DNA of 64,000 bases from Toxonevra muliebris (GCA_963691655.1 OY829326.1:101617340-101681339), one strand, 5' to 3'. Positions 37,055 through 49,163 are shown, numbered from the stretch's first letter. Translations and numbers: made by a program. Notes: generated from the sequence alone by a model not told the origin.

Positions 37055-37360
37055 TGCAAAATTTCTTTTAAAACAATTAATTTTTTTATACAATTTTGTT
37101 AACAAATTTTTTCATTAGAGGCGGGAGGGGGCGCAAAGTACTTGTCCTTAAACATACGTAGTCTTCGCCCAATTGGCTGCGTTGTTCGTTCCCCCTTTGT
37201 TCCTACACTAAATTTTTAACGCAAATTCACTTTATCGAATAGTATTAGTTAGTAAATGTTTTAATTTCTAGATATATTTGCTAAACAAAAAATAAAAATA
37301 AAACGAAAAGAATTTCATAAGGCCTTCGTTTTCTAAATCCAAAAATTTTGCATCTAGTCG

Positions 37361-40300
37361 CTAGTGTAAAATGTTCTTGTTCCCGATGAAAATGGTTCGG
37401 GGCGTTGGAGGTGCTGTTCCTGCGCCTCCAATACCATTACTAAGTGCATGGCTTCTGCCTGCAGTGGCATCAGTAGATGCTGCTACAACTTGTGGCATTG
37501 TGGTAGTTGTTCCTGCCGCCGTTGGTTGTTTCTTCTTTTTGATTTTATTTTTTACTTTACGCGCTAATGTAGCAGTTGTTTCCACTGAATTGACCAACAT
37601 GTTGTTGAATTTATTAGTCGATGGGGTGGGGGTGACGATATTGTACATTGTTCCTCCTCCTCCGGAGCCTAGAAATTGATGTTGAGATTTATTATTGTGC
37701 GCGCGTACTTTCTTTAATTTCTTGGGGTTCGCTTGCACTGCTGTAGCGACAATCCCACCTGTTTTGAATTTATTGGGTTGAAACTTATTGCCTGAACTTT
37801 TGCATATAGTTAAAGTGCTAGAGGTTGTCGCTGTTGTGTTAGTTATTTCGACTCTTCCTCCAACGCCGCCGACGTTTAATCTATTGAGTTGTCGTTGAGC
37901 AGGAAAAGCATTGCGTGATTTTGATTTTCCCAGACGCGTTAGCAATTGTGTGGTTTCAGATATTTTAGATACGGGATTTCTAAAAGTTAATAAATAGATT
38001 AGGTTTCAAATTAATAAGTTGCTTTTGTTATACTGTACTTACTTTCTTCGCTTTTGCTTTCCGCCTTCGGTTAGATCCATTTTTGCAGTGGCCTTTTGCA
38101 CTTTCTTCGTGCTGCAGGACATTTGCTTTAAAACTCGTATTGCACTCGTTTCGTTTTGAATGTCAGGCATCACCAATAGATTCATATTAAGTCTGCTTTT
38201 CTGTCTTCGGACCGTAGTCGTACTTTCTTGCTGCTGCCAATTTATAAGTTTTTGCGAGCATTCACTGAAATTGTATAAAAAAAATAAAACAATCAATCTA
38301 TGAAATATTTACGGAAAACCTAGGTAGCAATTCATGAACATTGGTGGTACTAACTATATACTACTTAGTAGCCAGTTAGATGTTTAGGTACCTATCAAAT
38401 TACTGGAATCGCCCTCAAACTCTAAGCTTTTATGGAACATTCCCAAACTTTTGGAATTTTCCTCTTTATCTAGAAACATTGACTACAAGCTCCCCGTTTC
38501 CTTCTTTAACACAAGTTTTATTCTTCCATTTAATCGGTTGAAAGTCGATGCCAGCAGAAGAATAAAGAGCGTTTCTGTGCCGGTGGAGGTGGAGGAGTTT
38601 TCTTTTATTCACTGTAGTCTCTCTTAAGTCAAGGTGATGGCTATGCAACAAATGAATAAAGTGTCAGTCTATGATATATTTAATAGTGTTGTGCGAATAA
38701 TTCGCATAACTTTCGATATTCCCAATCGTATGAGTAATTTATTCAAGATAATAGAAGTTGGCATCACTGAAATTAATGCTCCGAATACAATGAGTGCAAC
38801 ACGGCGACAAGATCGAGTCAGCAGCAAATTTCTTGTTAATTGCAACTTGAACACAATGAAAGCGGCAACGGCAGAGCTCACTTCTTCAGTTATTTTTTTA
38901 TTCATACTTATTCTTCACTTTATAACAATTGAAAACAGTAACTTTTTTATTTTTCTATTGCTTACAATCGAAAATAACAGAAACAAACAAGACAAAATCA
39001 TCTTCACGATTGATAATTTGTTTACATTTAATTTTGTCCCAGGTCATAAATAGAAATAGACTGCGGCAATTGTCGTTGTGTTGCAACCAATATAATTACC
39101 TTCATGTGATCTAACACTGCGTCTACACCTGCCAGTGCTGGCAGGTGTAGGTGTACGTCTTTGTGACGTAGGCGTCCTGCCAATTATCATACCAATTCAT
39201 TTCTAACAAAATGTCGAGACACTCCATTTCTAATAATTTGCTCACTCCGCTCTACTTTGTTTTTGTTTTATCTCACAAATGACAGAAACGTCAAATATTG
39301 TCGGCTTACATCAAATCATTGGCAGAATTCATTAGCATTGAAATATCCTTGCCAATGACTCTGCCAAAGAGAAAAGTGTGAGTGTATTAGTGAAAAAACG
39401 TGAGTGTGTTAGCATTGGCACTGGCAGGTGTAGACGCTGGGTAAGTGTTGACAGTTTCCACATCCCTTGTGTTGGATGCACAGAAAACAAAAGAGAAATG
39501 TCAAAAATATGTTGGTGGTTACTTTTTCTAAAGTATAATCTCCATTTTCTTAATGTTGTCTACTTGAATCTTAAGTTTGAAATGAATTTAAAAGCCTATT
39601 AAAGCATTTTTTTAATCTTTTTTTTTCTAGAATAAAAAAAATTATGACAAACTCAATGCACAACTTAACTCGGTTCCAATTCATAGTGACAGGGAAATAA
39701 CAATTATTAAATTAAAAAGCTAGATTTGGCACAACAATGTTGTTTTCGCGAAATAAAAAATACTACTGGCAATGTGGATGCATAGACTTTAAATGGCCAG
39801 GCTAAGAGCGCTCAGGCCATACACCTTTTAGCCTCATCTCCTAGCTGAATGGAGGAAAACTAAATTTCTGGCCACTCACAACATCAGTATCTGTAAAACC
39901 ACAAACCACTTCCCCTTAAGAGAGATCGTTATTCTATTGTATTTTTCTTAACTTACGCAAAAAATTCCTCACTTTCATTTCGTTTACGTTCACGCGTATT
40001 TCTTTCCCTTTTGATGGGTTGTTTTGGTGGCATACCAGGCTGTAAAAGACACCATGAGAGAGGACGATTCGAATTGAAATTGTTGGATGACTGTTCCGGT
40101 TGTATTCCAGTCCAAATTTTCTTTTTAAGCGATAATTTAAATTGTAAATCCTCATTGCCATCGGTAGCATTAACTTGATAAGGATTTGAAATTCTAAAAA
40201 AGTGGAAAAGGAAGCAAGTTAATATTTACCCAGTACCCAATTACTCCATCACACTCACCTATACTTGCTGGCAGTTTTCCCGCTATTGTTATTATGATTT

Positions 40301-40812
40301 AAACTATGCCATGAGCTTGTACGACGTGCCGGCTCACCAATCATTGAATATTCACTCGACTGCAATCCCATCTTCATCGGTGCTGTATTTGGCGTTGGTT
40401 GCACCGAAATCGACTGTGGCTGCAGCTGATGTATTTGCTGTGCTGATTTTGGTAGTGTTGATCGATATCGTATTATATTTGTTGTTGCTATCCTTGAAGT
40501 CTGTTTTGATGGCGATGTTACAATCAATTCAGGTGGCATCATTTTTGAGACACCATCGCCGATCTCTTCAATATAACGCCGCTGCAAATCACTTTGCAAT
40601 AGTATTCGCCGTGTACGCGGTACTGTTGGGCCATAGCTATCAAAATATGATGCGCCATTAACACCGCCGTTATTATCATCAGCGAAATACTCATCATCCG
40701 TGGAGAAGAAGAGATCTGAACCGGGATCTGTGGTGGGCAAATCGAGCGGTGTACGTGCATCGCATTTTTTACGGTGTGCGTGCGATTTACTGCGTAATTT
40801 TATTTTGCGATT
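37361..40812 (-). CDS. Unrecognised nuclear-type protein, 3' four exons
   Basis: Function not recognised. Four exons join in phase with GT/AG introns: 40812-40259, 40193-39957, 38264-38043 and 37979-37361 (stop). In order the product shows a basic start (SKSHAHRKKCDART), an acidic DDEYFADDNNG segment, Ser/Thr/Pro-rich sequence, then RPLSWCLLQPGMPPKQPIKR (40070-40010). Next come an Arg/Lys/Glu-rich stretch, KLINWQQQE, a Lys-rich KKVRAHNNK part, a KNKIKKKKQ cluster, and the end IFIGNKNILH. The first of these exons begins with phase 0, exactly matching the donor at 60603, so 60603-61509 is taken as the upstream part of the same gene. The seven exons sum to 2343 bases, 780 codons plus stop. High basic and Ser content suggests a nuclear protein; that is inference. 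Confidence 0.82.
39115..39441. mobile_element. TAA-flanked MITE, copy 2 (in an intron)
   Basis: Same family as 4624-4986 but in opposite orientation. TAA is duplicated at 39112-39114 and 39442-39444. The ends are CACTGCGTCTACACCTGCC and GGCAGGTGTAGACGCTGGG. The 327 bp lie within the intron 38265-39956 of the - strand gene. Confidence 0.87.
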
Positions 40813-40918
40813 CTGCAATAGGGAGAAGTGATAAAAAGTTAAAAGTGGTTGTACAAAAAGTTTTGTGAATAAATAAATACATATGAGAATAATGAAAAAT
40901 AAAAAAAAACTACTTAAT

Positions 40919-41019
40919 TCCTTCGAGCCGGATTTGAACCAGCGACCTATGGATATCTATCTATACCAGATTTTAATAACTTCTACAGTCCACCGCTCTA
41001 CCAACTGAGCTATCGAAGG
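40919..41019 (-). tRNA. tRNA-Tyr (GUA), intron-containing, copy 1
   Basis: The sense strand starts CCTTCGATAGCTCAGTTGG (A box within) and reads GGACTGTAGA across the anticodon GTA. After a short intron of about 28 bases it resumes ATCCATAGG and ends GGTTCAAATCCGGCTCGAAG (B box) plus GA. Acceptor arms CCTTCGA/TCGAAGG pair fully. A T run for polymerase III termination follows 10-20 bases downstream. The intron lies at the usual place, just 3' of the anticodon. Confidence 0.97.
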
Positions 41020-41770
41020 CCGTGCAATGCGGTGGCCAAAATCAACATATAAGCAAATTTCATTATGAAGAACTTGATTATTTTTTATTTTTAAATGAAA
41101 TTTGTTACCCAGTAGGAAATACATAATTATAATGTTGTTTGCCTTCTATATAAATTTCTTGACCTGTTGTTTTTCTGTGATGCCCCTTCAACTTAATTAT
41201 GAGAAGATCTGCAAAAATCGGAGCACTTTAAACATGGAACAGTGGAACCGGTATTTTTCTACCTCTTCCTTTCAGACATGTGTTCACGCTTGCCCATTCG
41301 ATAAGCGATGGTTTTGTTTTTGAGATTTTATTTTCTTCTGACTTCTTAACATCCTTACGATTATTTAAATCAATGCGCAACAAATTAAAAAGCCGAAATG
41401 ACGCGGGAAAAATTGAGTGAACATTTTTGAAACTTTGAGCGATAGAAATAAAATGACTCGAAACTGTATTCAAAAATGCTCTCAACCCTTAACTTAATTT
41501 GGCTGTATTTTGTTTATACAGTGCAACCTCAATTATTTAATCCCTTAAAAACTGATGCAGATATTTATGCTATCTGCATATAAGGTACTTAGAAAACTTG
41601 TATATTTTTAATGTAGTGAAGAAAATTAACATTAATGTTTGCATTACAGAATCTTGATTTTGAATCTATTTTTAGGTTATAAAACATTTTACATATTGCA
41701 TAGCTTTAATATAACATAAAAATAATAAACTTAAAAAAATAAATAAAAACGGGAAAAAATTTACTTAGAT

Positions 41771-41868
41771 TCCTTCGAGCCGGATTTGAACCAGCGACCT
41801 ATGGATGTCTACACAACAGATTGAAAAACTTCTACAGTCCACCGCTCTACCAACTGAGCTATCGAAGG
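41771..41868 (-). tRNA. tRNA-Tyr (GUA), intron-containing, copy 2
   Basis: Exon sequence matches copy 1 throughout, with the same A and B boxes and acceptor stem. The intron is about 25 bases and diverged (reads AGTTTTTCAATCTG after the anticodon region). A T run follows downstream on the - strand. Confidence 0.97.
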
Positions 41869-41994
41869 GCGTACTCAACTTTTGTCAAATGCTATATACA
41901 AGCAGTTTCTCTGCGCTCATATTTATTTGTGGATACATATGAATCAGAAAGAAGCAAAAATAGTATTTCACCATGAAAAAATTATAGTGCGCAT

Positions 41995-44900
41995 TAGTGG
42001 TGGAATTTTCAAATTTCAATTTGTACCTGATGTACCAAAAAACTATACCTAAATGAGCGCGAATGTACCTAAAATAATATACTGCATAGATTGTGTAAGA
42101 AATTTTACTTTCATTTAAAAGGTAGCAATTAGGTAAACAAACATAACAAAATATAAAAACGCTCCGTGTTAAGTAACTATTGTAATACATTCTCATTTAT
42201 CTCAACGTTTTCTTTATAGTTAGTTATGTTCTCTATTTAATATTTTAATTCGTAATACAATTTGGAAATTACTTGAATTTACAACAATGACTATAATGTT
42301 GTCTGGCGGTTTTTTTTTATATTCCATAAAATAAATAAAGTTAATAAATAGTACTGAAATGACAGCAGTTGGTTTCTTTACATCTAATTATTCTGTAGTA
42401 GGGATGTGCAAATCGATTTCGACTTTAATCGAAATCAAGTTTTAATCGACTTTCAGCTAAAAATTTCAACTTTTTATGATCGACTTTAAATAACCAAACT
42501 TGATCGAAAGTCGACTTTTAGTGTAAAATTTTTTTAAAACTACCAACTCAGTTCTCTCATTTGTTTTAAACTTGAAAAAATTTTTCCAACTGTGGTTTTA
42601 TAGTAAAATGGATGTGCAGCTTTATGTACTAGTAATTTTTGACATTTTATTTTAAACATGGTGAATTTTGAAAATTATTCTCTTACTTCTCCCAAAGCAT
42701 TTGGTATTTCAGAAGTAAATATAAAACAGTATTAACCCATTGGTACCAGCACAATATTTAAATAAAATAGAAAAATTTGAAAAGCCAGAAAAATTTTTAG
42801 ACATTGATAAACGAGATCATCATAGGTGTTTGTAACAACTATGTGCATAATGTAAACCAAGGATTTAACGCAAAACTTAAAGTTTTTTTTTGTTATGTAT
42901 GCCATTCAAGTAAGAAATCTACCTCTCCGAAATTTTAATAAAATTCTTTTGAAATCGGTAAAACTATTTAGAATATAAAGAGGACATTTTTTAAGAAGAT
43001 AATTGTAAAATAATTGTATTTTGCTTATTTAAATATTTTATAGAACCACACTTTACAAAATATTTTAAGAGCTTTTATTTCAGAAAAAACAAACAACAAA
43101 CGAAAGGTTTATTGTTTTTTGATGCTTTTATTTCATTTATTTATTTGTGTGCAGCGGACGAAAATGGGTTAAGATAGTTTTCCTCATAAACAAAATTATT
43201 TGTCAAAATTTATTAAGCGATTACATGTCATAATTGTCAAATCTCAGAAGACCTGACAATATTTCAGATTACTTTCTGCTATCTGGCATACTGTATACTG
43301 TAATTTTAAAATAGTTCCAAAATAGTTTGCTCCCTCTTTAGCCTACTGTGTATTATTATCTTTCACACAACCATAGGCTATCCCATGTCAAAGAAATTAA
43401 GATGGTAGAAGAGGAACTTTGACAATTGGGAAATAATTTTTTTTTAATACTATTCTTCTTTTTACAATAGCGTTGTATTTTCTTAGTTCAACTTTTAAGT
43501 GAGAATTTATAGGAAAATAATTTTCATAGTATTGCTTGTACAGAGAGAGAATTAGTTTCTGCTTTTTATATTTTTTATTATCTCTTAACATGTTCAAGGT
43601 ATTTGCTAATAAAAAACACAAATTAAATAACATTATTTATATTTTTTACTGTATATAAAATTTATAATTTAGTACTAAGTAATAAAAGTACTACTATTAA
43701 CACTCTCTTTTGTACTCATTTTAAAAAATGCATCTCTAAAATGTTCCTCTTGTCAAAAATTAAAAATGGCTATTGGTTAAAAAAAATTCATCTACCTATA
43801 AATACTTCTACCAAGGGCTATCCCATTCACTCACACAAAATTCACATACAAAAACGAATAATAAATGTCAAATAATACCGCCGGAATAAAGGCGATAAAC
43901 GGAATAACGGGGTCGGCTGGTTGCACTAAGGTCATTTAAACTGAATTTACTTTAAATTATTTTTCTTTTTTTATTCCATTCAATAAAAATAATAGGTTAA
44001 ACATGTGTTCTATAAAGCTGCCTGTAAATCTGAAAAATAAATTTTACAAGAGCCCTATTTTGCACAGCACTTCTACAAAACCAATGTATTTCTAAAAATC
44101 TGATTTTGACTCGCACGCAACGGCTCATATATTGTAAATAAATACACATACATAAATTTTTCATATCAAAATTCTCTTGTTTCGTTTTTTTATTCGATTA
44201 ATCGATTTTCATGAACTTAAAAAGTCGATTAATCGAATTTGAGTTTCTGATCAATCCAAAAGTCGAAAATCGTTTTTTCTTTCCAGTTGCATTTCCCTAG
44301 TGTGTAGTTAGTCTGTATATCAGCAGCTTCGTTATTGCTGTTTATAAAGCGAATGAGTAGAGCCACAAGAACTTAATATAAAAATGTATACATTTCATAA
44401 AATTTTTGCTGAATTTCTAAAGACTTCTTATGGCTATAACCTCTTTCGACAGCAATAAACATTATTTGATTTGGAAAATTATTTTTGTATTACTATTCTC
44501 TTTATAAACAGCAATAACAGAGCTGTAAGCTTTGGAACAAATTTGGAAAAATCAGATGGTCGAAATTCCACAATTTTCAAGGCCAATAAAAGATCTTTAG
44601 ATACATATTATCAGGTTTAAAAATTAGTTTTGCCCTTGTGTTCACTTAGATAAGAAACAAATTTTCCTCACTGTTAATTTTCGATTTGTCGTACCCCAAA
44701 AATGTTTGTTTTTTTTTTGTGATAAATTTTGTGAGTCCCTTTATATACATGCCACCATCCATATTTAAAAAAGTCCTAAAAGACATTTTCGATTTTTTAC
44801 GGTAGAGTAAAAAACTTTCTAAAATACAAAACATGTTGCTTTAAATAAATGCAGCAGCAGTTTTACATAAATGCAAAGCTGACCAGTATAAATTAATATT

Positions 44901-45062
44901 GCAAATTAAATTTAAGTAGGCATTTATTAAAAAAATAATTTTCTTTAATTTATTTAAACATGTTTTTTGGCCGGTGGCAAATTGTACCTAAACTAACCAA
45001 TTGTACCTAATGTAAAATAGGTACATTAATTTGTAGAATTTGTACCTACTTTACCATCACTG
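41995..45062. mobile_element. hAT transposon copy B (TGTACCTA family), interrupted
   Basis: The left end TAGTGGTGGAATTTTCAAAT and the right end TTTACCATCACTG match the ends of copy A (9754-11877). Inside both ends are multiple TGTACCTA words (42026-42075 and 44990-45050). The flanking 8-mers GTGCGCAT and GTATGTAT agree at five of eight positions. A 1.9-kb block at 42399-44299 with its own hAT-like ends has been inserted into it. No transposase remnant was recognised in this copy. Confidence 0.72.
42399..44299. mobile_element. Nested hAT-like element in copy B
   Basis: The ends are TAGGGATGTGCAAATCG and, inverted, TAGGGAAATGCAACTGG. The flanking 8-mers TTCTGTAG and GTGTGTAG agree at six of eight positions. 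The subterminal regions on both sides are rich in TCGACTTT/ATTCGATTAATCGA-type inverted words. The 1.9-kb interior is A/T-rich with no transposase frame visible. Confidence 0.6.
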
Positions 45063-45214
45063 GTATGTATTCATTGGGGTGTTGAATTCACCATTTGTGT
45101 TTTACACCATATACAAATTTAGGTACATATTTGTTGTTGACGTTGCGTTTTCACTTAAGGCTACGCTACACATGAAAAAAATTATTCGAATTAATGAAAA
45201 TTGAATGGATATTG

Positions 45215-45476
45215 CAGTAAATTTATTTTTATGTTTTATATAAACATGTATTTCAGTTGATCGGTAACAATTACGGTTTCATTGAATTTGTAGATTCAAA
45301 TATTGTTAAAAATCGTTTTATATTTGATTGCAATGAAAACATTTTGTACATACATATATGAATTTTGTTCTTGTATGTTTGATTTTTTTCTTGAAGATTA
45401 TAACATTTCAATTCATTCGCTTGTTACCGATCAATTGAAATACCTGTTTGTGTAAAACATAAAAATAAATTTACAG
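45215..45476. repeat. Long inverted repeat, arms of about 56 bp
   Basis: The arm 45215-45270 and the arm 45421-45476 are inverted copies. Each carries TAAATTTATTTTTATGTTTT, TATTTCARTTGATCGGTAAC and so on, with only a handful of mismatches over about 56 bp. About 150 bp separate them. It is probably a MITE or foldback element; a transcript through it would form a hairpin. Confidence 0.75.
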
Positions 45477-45713
45477 CCATAAAATCATTGTTCAGCTTCT
45501 AAAAAATCCATATAGAACCATACTCAGTTTTTTTAGTCCAACACCATGGCAATATAATATTTTTACCACCTTTAGCAAAATCGTAATTAGTTTTCTTGAG
45601 ACTTTTCAAAAATTGCGGACAATTACTTGTACGATTAAATTTTTGTTGTGTTCGCAATCATCAACTATCTAAAAAAAACTTGCCTTGAAAAAATTCCAAA
45701 AAATCTACTTAAT

Positions 45714-45818
45714 TCCTTCGAGCCGGATTTGAACCAGCGACCTATGGATATCTACAATTTTGCATTTGTATTTAATTACTTCTACAGTCCACCGCTCTAC
45801 CAACTGAGCTATCGAAGG
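45714..45818 (-). tRNA. tRNA-Tyr (GUA), intron-containing, copy 3
   Basis: Same exons, A/B boxes and anticodon GTA as the other copies. The intron is about 32 bases and reads AGTAATTAAATACAAATG, nearly identical to the intron of the opposite-strand copy at 49060-49163, so those two are the closest pair. Confidence 0.97.
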
Positions 45819-46424
45819 TTGTATTCATCGGCTGTCAAATATAGTATACACACATAATTCGTTTTCGTTGTGTGTACGTTTGTTTTATGTTGCTGTGATT
45901 ATGTTATCTATACATTACACTCAAAAAACAAATGTTGGAAATGATAAGCAAATACACTAGTGTATTTAAGAAGTGAAAATATTTGAGGGAATATTTATAC
46001 TAATCGGATAATATTGTGGATATGATACGAGCTTTGCATATTTTGTACTGACACGGCATTTTCTGCCGCCCAAAATATATTTCTAGATTAGGATAGCTCT
46101 GTATGATACTATACTATCATTTCATATAAGGTAGCAAGATGCCAGATTACAGTAATAATCATCGAAGCAATTATCAAATACTCGAGGTGAATCTGTATTC
46201 CATAGAAATAGGATTAATTATTAAATTTCTAGCTCTTATAGAAGTATTGCAAGCCACAATGCATCGTATAAATTGCAGTGCACTCCCTAACATTAATAAA
46301 AATGGTAATGAAATTTTTTTCAGTTAGACGCAGCTGACATCAATACAGAACGTGAGAAATTACCAATCACTTTAGTTCAAAAATTTATTCTTTGAAATAA
46401 TAAAATCAAAAAAAGTTACTAAAT

Positions 46425-46519
46425 TCCTTCGAGCCGGATTTGAACCAGCGACCTATGGATATCTACTCATTTTGAAAAACTTCTACAGTCCACCGCTCTA
46501 CCAACTGAGCTATCGAAGG
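46425..46519 (-). tRNA. tRNA-Tyr (GUA), intron-containing, copy 4
   Basis: Same exons and boxes. Shortest intron of the five (about 22 bases; AGTTTTTCAAAATGAG), most like that of copy 2. A downstream T run (AAAAAAA on the + strand at about 46408-46414) acts as terminator. Confidence 0.97.
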
Positions 46520-47354
46520 TTATGTCTGTCAGCCGTATATTAATTCACACGCGCAAGTACTTGTCGTTATCAGTGAAATTAAATTAAAATAATTTTTCTT
46601 ATAAAAACAGATTAAAGACGCGCATATAATTTTATGAACCTTTTTTTTTAGTGTTTGATTGCCCAATCAAAATTTGTTTGCTGTTTCTCATATACCATGG
46701 GCAATGAATTTTTCTCCTTACAAATAAACGCTTGAACATCAGCCTTTTTTCAGCATTGCCTTGTAAAATAGAAGTGTGGAAAAAATTGTTGAATATTACA
46801 ACCTTGCTACACAAAAATATATATTTAAATAGCACTCCGAATTTGTATTACACTACACTGAAACACTAAAGGCGCCAAATTGATGAAATTAGCCAACATT
46901 AAAAAAATTGCTAACATAACCAAGTACCATTCACTACATGAAAAACTAATCTTAATGGGAAATCTAAATTTAATAATTTAGTATTTTTTTATCAATTCTA
47001 TGATAAAAAGGAATAACAGCTTAAGTTTATTTTTTCGTCAGCCGATTTTGTTAGCTTTGAATAGAAATATTATGAAAACTACAGGCTGGTTTCAAAAAGA
47101 TTCTATGTTCAAATCAAACATTTTTAAAAATTCGCACCAGTTTAATATTTTTAATCTAATATATGTAATAAAATATCTTCCATCTAAAGTGGAGTTAGCT
47201 GTTTTTCCTTTTTACCACAGAATTATTGAAATTACTAAAAATACATTAGGTATGCTTATCATTAAAGCCCCAATTTCACAGAGCTTATTTAAATTCCAAT
47301 TGACATTTAGTTTTTTAAATTCATTTTCATAGTTCGAAGTTAATTTCAATTTAA

Positions 47355-47382
47355 TTTAAATGTCCAATATTGGACATTTAAA
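47355..47382. other. 28-bp perfect palindrome
   Basis: TTTAAATGTCCAAT and its exact reverse complement abut with no spacer, giving a perfect 28-bp palindrome. It is not at the end of any recognised element. It could be a dimeric protein-binding site or a palindromic transposon scar. Confidence 0.6.
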
Positions 47383-47845
47383 GAAATCAATCTCGATTTG
47401 GCCCAAAATAACAATTTTTCTCAATTCTTTATACATTCTTTTTGTTTTAAATTGCATAATCAGCTGTTTACATTTTTTCCACGCATGCTTGCATGTGCTT
47501 CATTTCCAATATTTTTATTTTTAGCCAGTTCGAGGAGAAGAATGATTTCTTCTGCAAAAAAGTTTTTCGTCCGTGGTGTCAAATTATTCTTTTGTTTATC
47601 CTGTTTGAAGCTCAGCCAGAGAATCTATTTCGTTTTTGTTTACAGTGATATGTTGATTCACGTGATTAAAATACAGAAATATTCGACGCAACAAAATTCA
47701 ATCTAAATTGAGGGGGAAAAACTGGTAGCTCAACATCTGACATTGAGATATGGTGTAATATTTTTACTTATTTTTTTATTTAAGTTACATATATAAACGA
47801 TGTTAGTGGGAAAAACATAAATCGAGATATTACTGTATATACATT

Positions 47846-48228
47846 GGGTGCGTTTCTCGGACGTAAAATCAGAAAAGCTGATTTCAGAGTGTGTTGGAAA
47901 CGCCTCGCTTGAGTGTTTCTGATTAGAAATTCTGTTTGCATTTGGATGTCATTTTTGTTATTATATTATTTTTCTGATTTTTCAGGTCAGGTATGATTTC
48001 TCAAAACTTTGACAGTTCTTTGACTCGACACAAACTCGAAATCGCCCATAATTTTTTTTTTTTTGGAAGGAAATTAAAACATTTCACAAACTAGAATATA
48101 ATGATTTTCAAAAATTTTACAATTTCACAATGCATCATGCCGTTTCTAAGACGCAAACATTGATTACTGATTTTTAATTAATCACTTTGAAATCAGCTTT
48201 TCTGATTTTACTTCCGGGAAACGCACCC
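47846..48228. mobile_element. MITE with GGGTGCGTTTC ends
   Basis: The ends are GGGTGCGTTTCTCGGACGTA and, inverted, GGGTGCGTTTCCCGGAAGTA, continuing through AAATCAGAAAAGCTGATTTC on both sides (about 40-bp inverted repeats). The trinucleotide ATT flanks both sides (47843-47845, 48229-48231). GGG-starting ends with a 3-bp duplication resemble PIF/Harbinger elements. 383 bp, non-coding. Confidence 0.78.
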
Positions 48229-48368
48229 ATTGATTTAACAGCAACCAAATTCATAGAGTAGGAGAAAAGAAGTGGCAGTGCTGCCACTCATATTTAATAT
48301 TTTACTGAGGGCGCTGTAAAAATCGGAAAAAGTTACATCACATTTATTAAATTTTAAATTTACAATTA

Positions 48369-48783
48369 ATAGTGTGTTCACATGGAAGTTGAAAATCGAT
48401 TTTCGTTGCCCAAAACTCGATTTTCCGAAAAGTCGTTCAGACAGCATTTGATTTTTCGTCTATCAATTTTAATTTCCATTTTTTTGATTTCATTCAATTT
48501 TCTCACACTTTTTACAAATAGCTAATGTCATCATGTTTGGCAGATACTAAAAAAAGTACTAAATATTGTAATAGATGGATTATTGTAGTAGCATTCTCTC
48601 AATTCTCTCAGAAACACAGAGTTGCTTAGCGAAAAATCATAGCCAAAAAACGTTTTTCGTTGAAAATCGGCTGAAAATCAGTTTTTCATTTGACAATTGT
48701 TCTATGACGAAAATTCAATTTTCAGCCAAAATCGATTTTGAGCACCAAAATGAAATTTTCAGCCGCCTTGTAAACATACTATG
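48369..48783. mobile_element. Possible MITE with TAGTRTGTTYACA ends
   Basis: TAGTGTGTTCACATGGAAG on the left is mirrored on the right (inverted: TAGTATGTTTACAAGGCGG). It is followed on both sides by CTGAAAAT/TTGAAAAT and repeated AAAATCGATTTT-like words. Matches are moderate; no clear target duplication. Confidence 0.45.
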
Positions 48784-49059
48784 TATAACTAAAATTCAAT
48801 TTAACTGTGTAATTGGGTTTTATATAAATATTGTATGTAATGTTGAAAATTTCCATTACAAGATTTACCAGTACACCAGTTTGTGAACTAAAAGTTTTAT
48901 TCGCTTTAGTATAACAATTTTTTTTTGGTGTACTCATACTTATTTTTGTTTACTTTTTGATTGGCATAAATACACCACTATACACCACATAGTATAATGG
49001 TTGTTGTCTTTGCTTATTGTATGGATATAAGTAAGTATTTTGTCATTAGGTGAATAAGA

Positions 49060-49163
49060 CCTTCGATAGCTCAGTTGGTAGAGCGGTGGACTGTAGAAGT
49101 AATTAAATACAAATGAAAATTGTAGAAATCCATAGGTCGCTGGTTCAAATCCGGCTCGAAGGA
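49060..49163 (+). tRNA. tRNA-Tyr (GUA), intron-containing, copy 5 (+ strand)
   Basis: The only + strand copy. It starts CCTTCGATAGCTCAGTTGG, has anticodon GTA in GGACTGTAGA, an intron of about 31 bases, then ATCCATAGGTCGCTGGTTC and the closing acceptor arm plus discriminator A. A T run begins about 10 bases downstream. Its intron nearly equals that of copy 3. Confidence 0.97.

Noticed and set aside
40311..40661. 116-codon + strand frame over exon 40259-40812
   Set aside because: Antisense shadow; the - strand frame has matching splice sites and phase with its neighbours.
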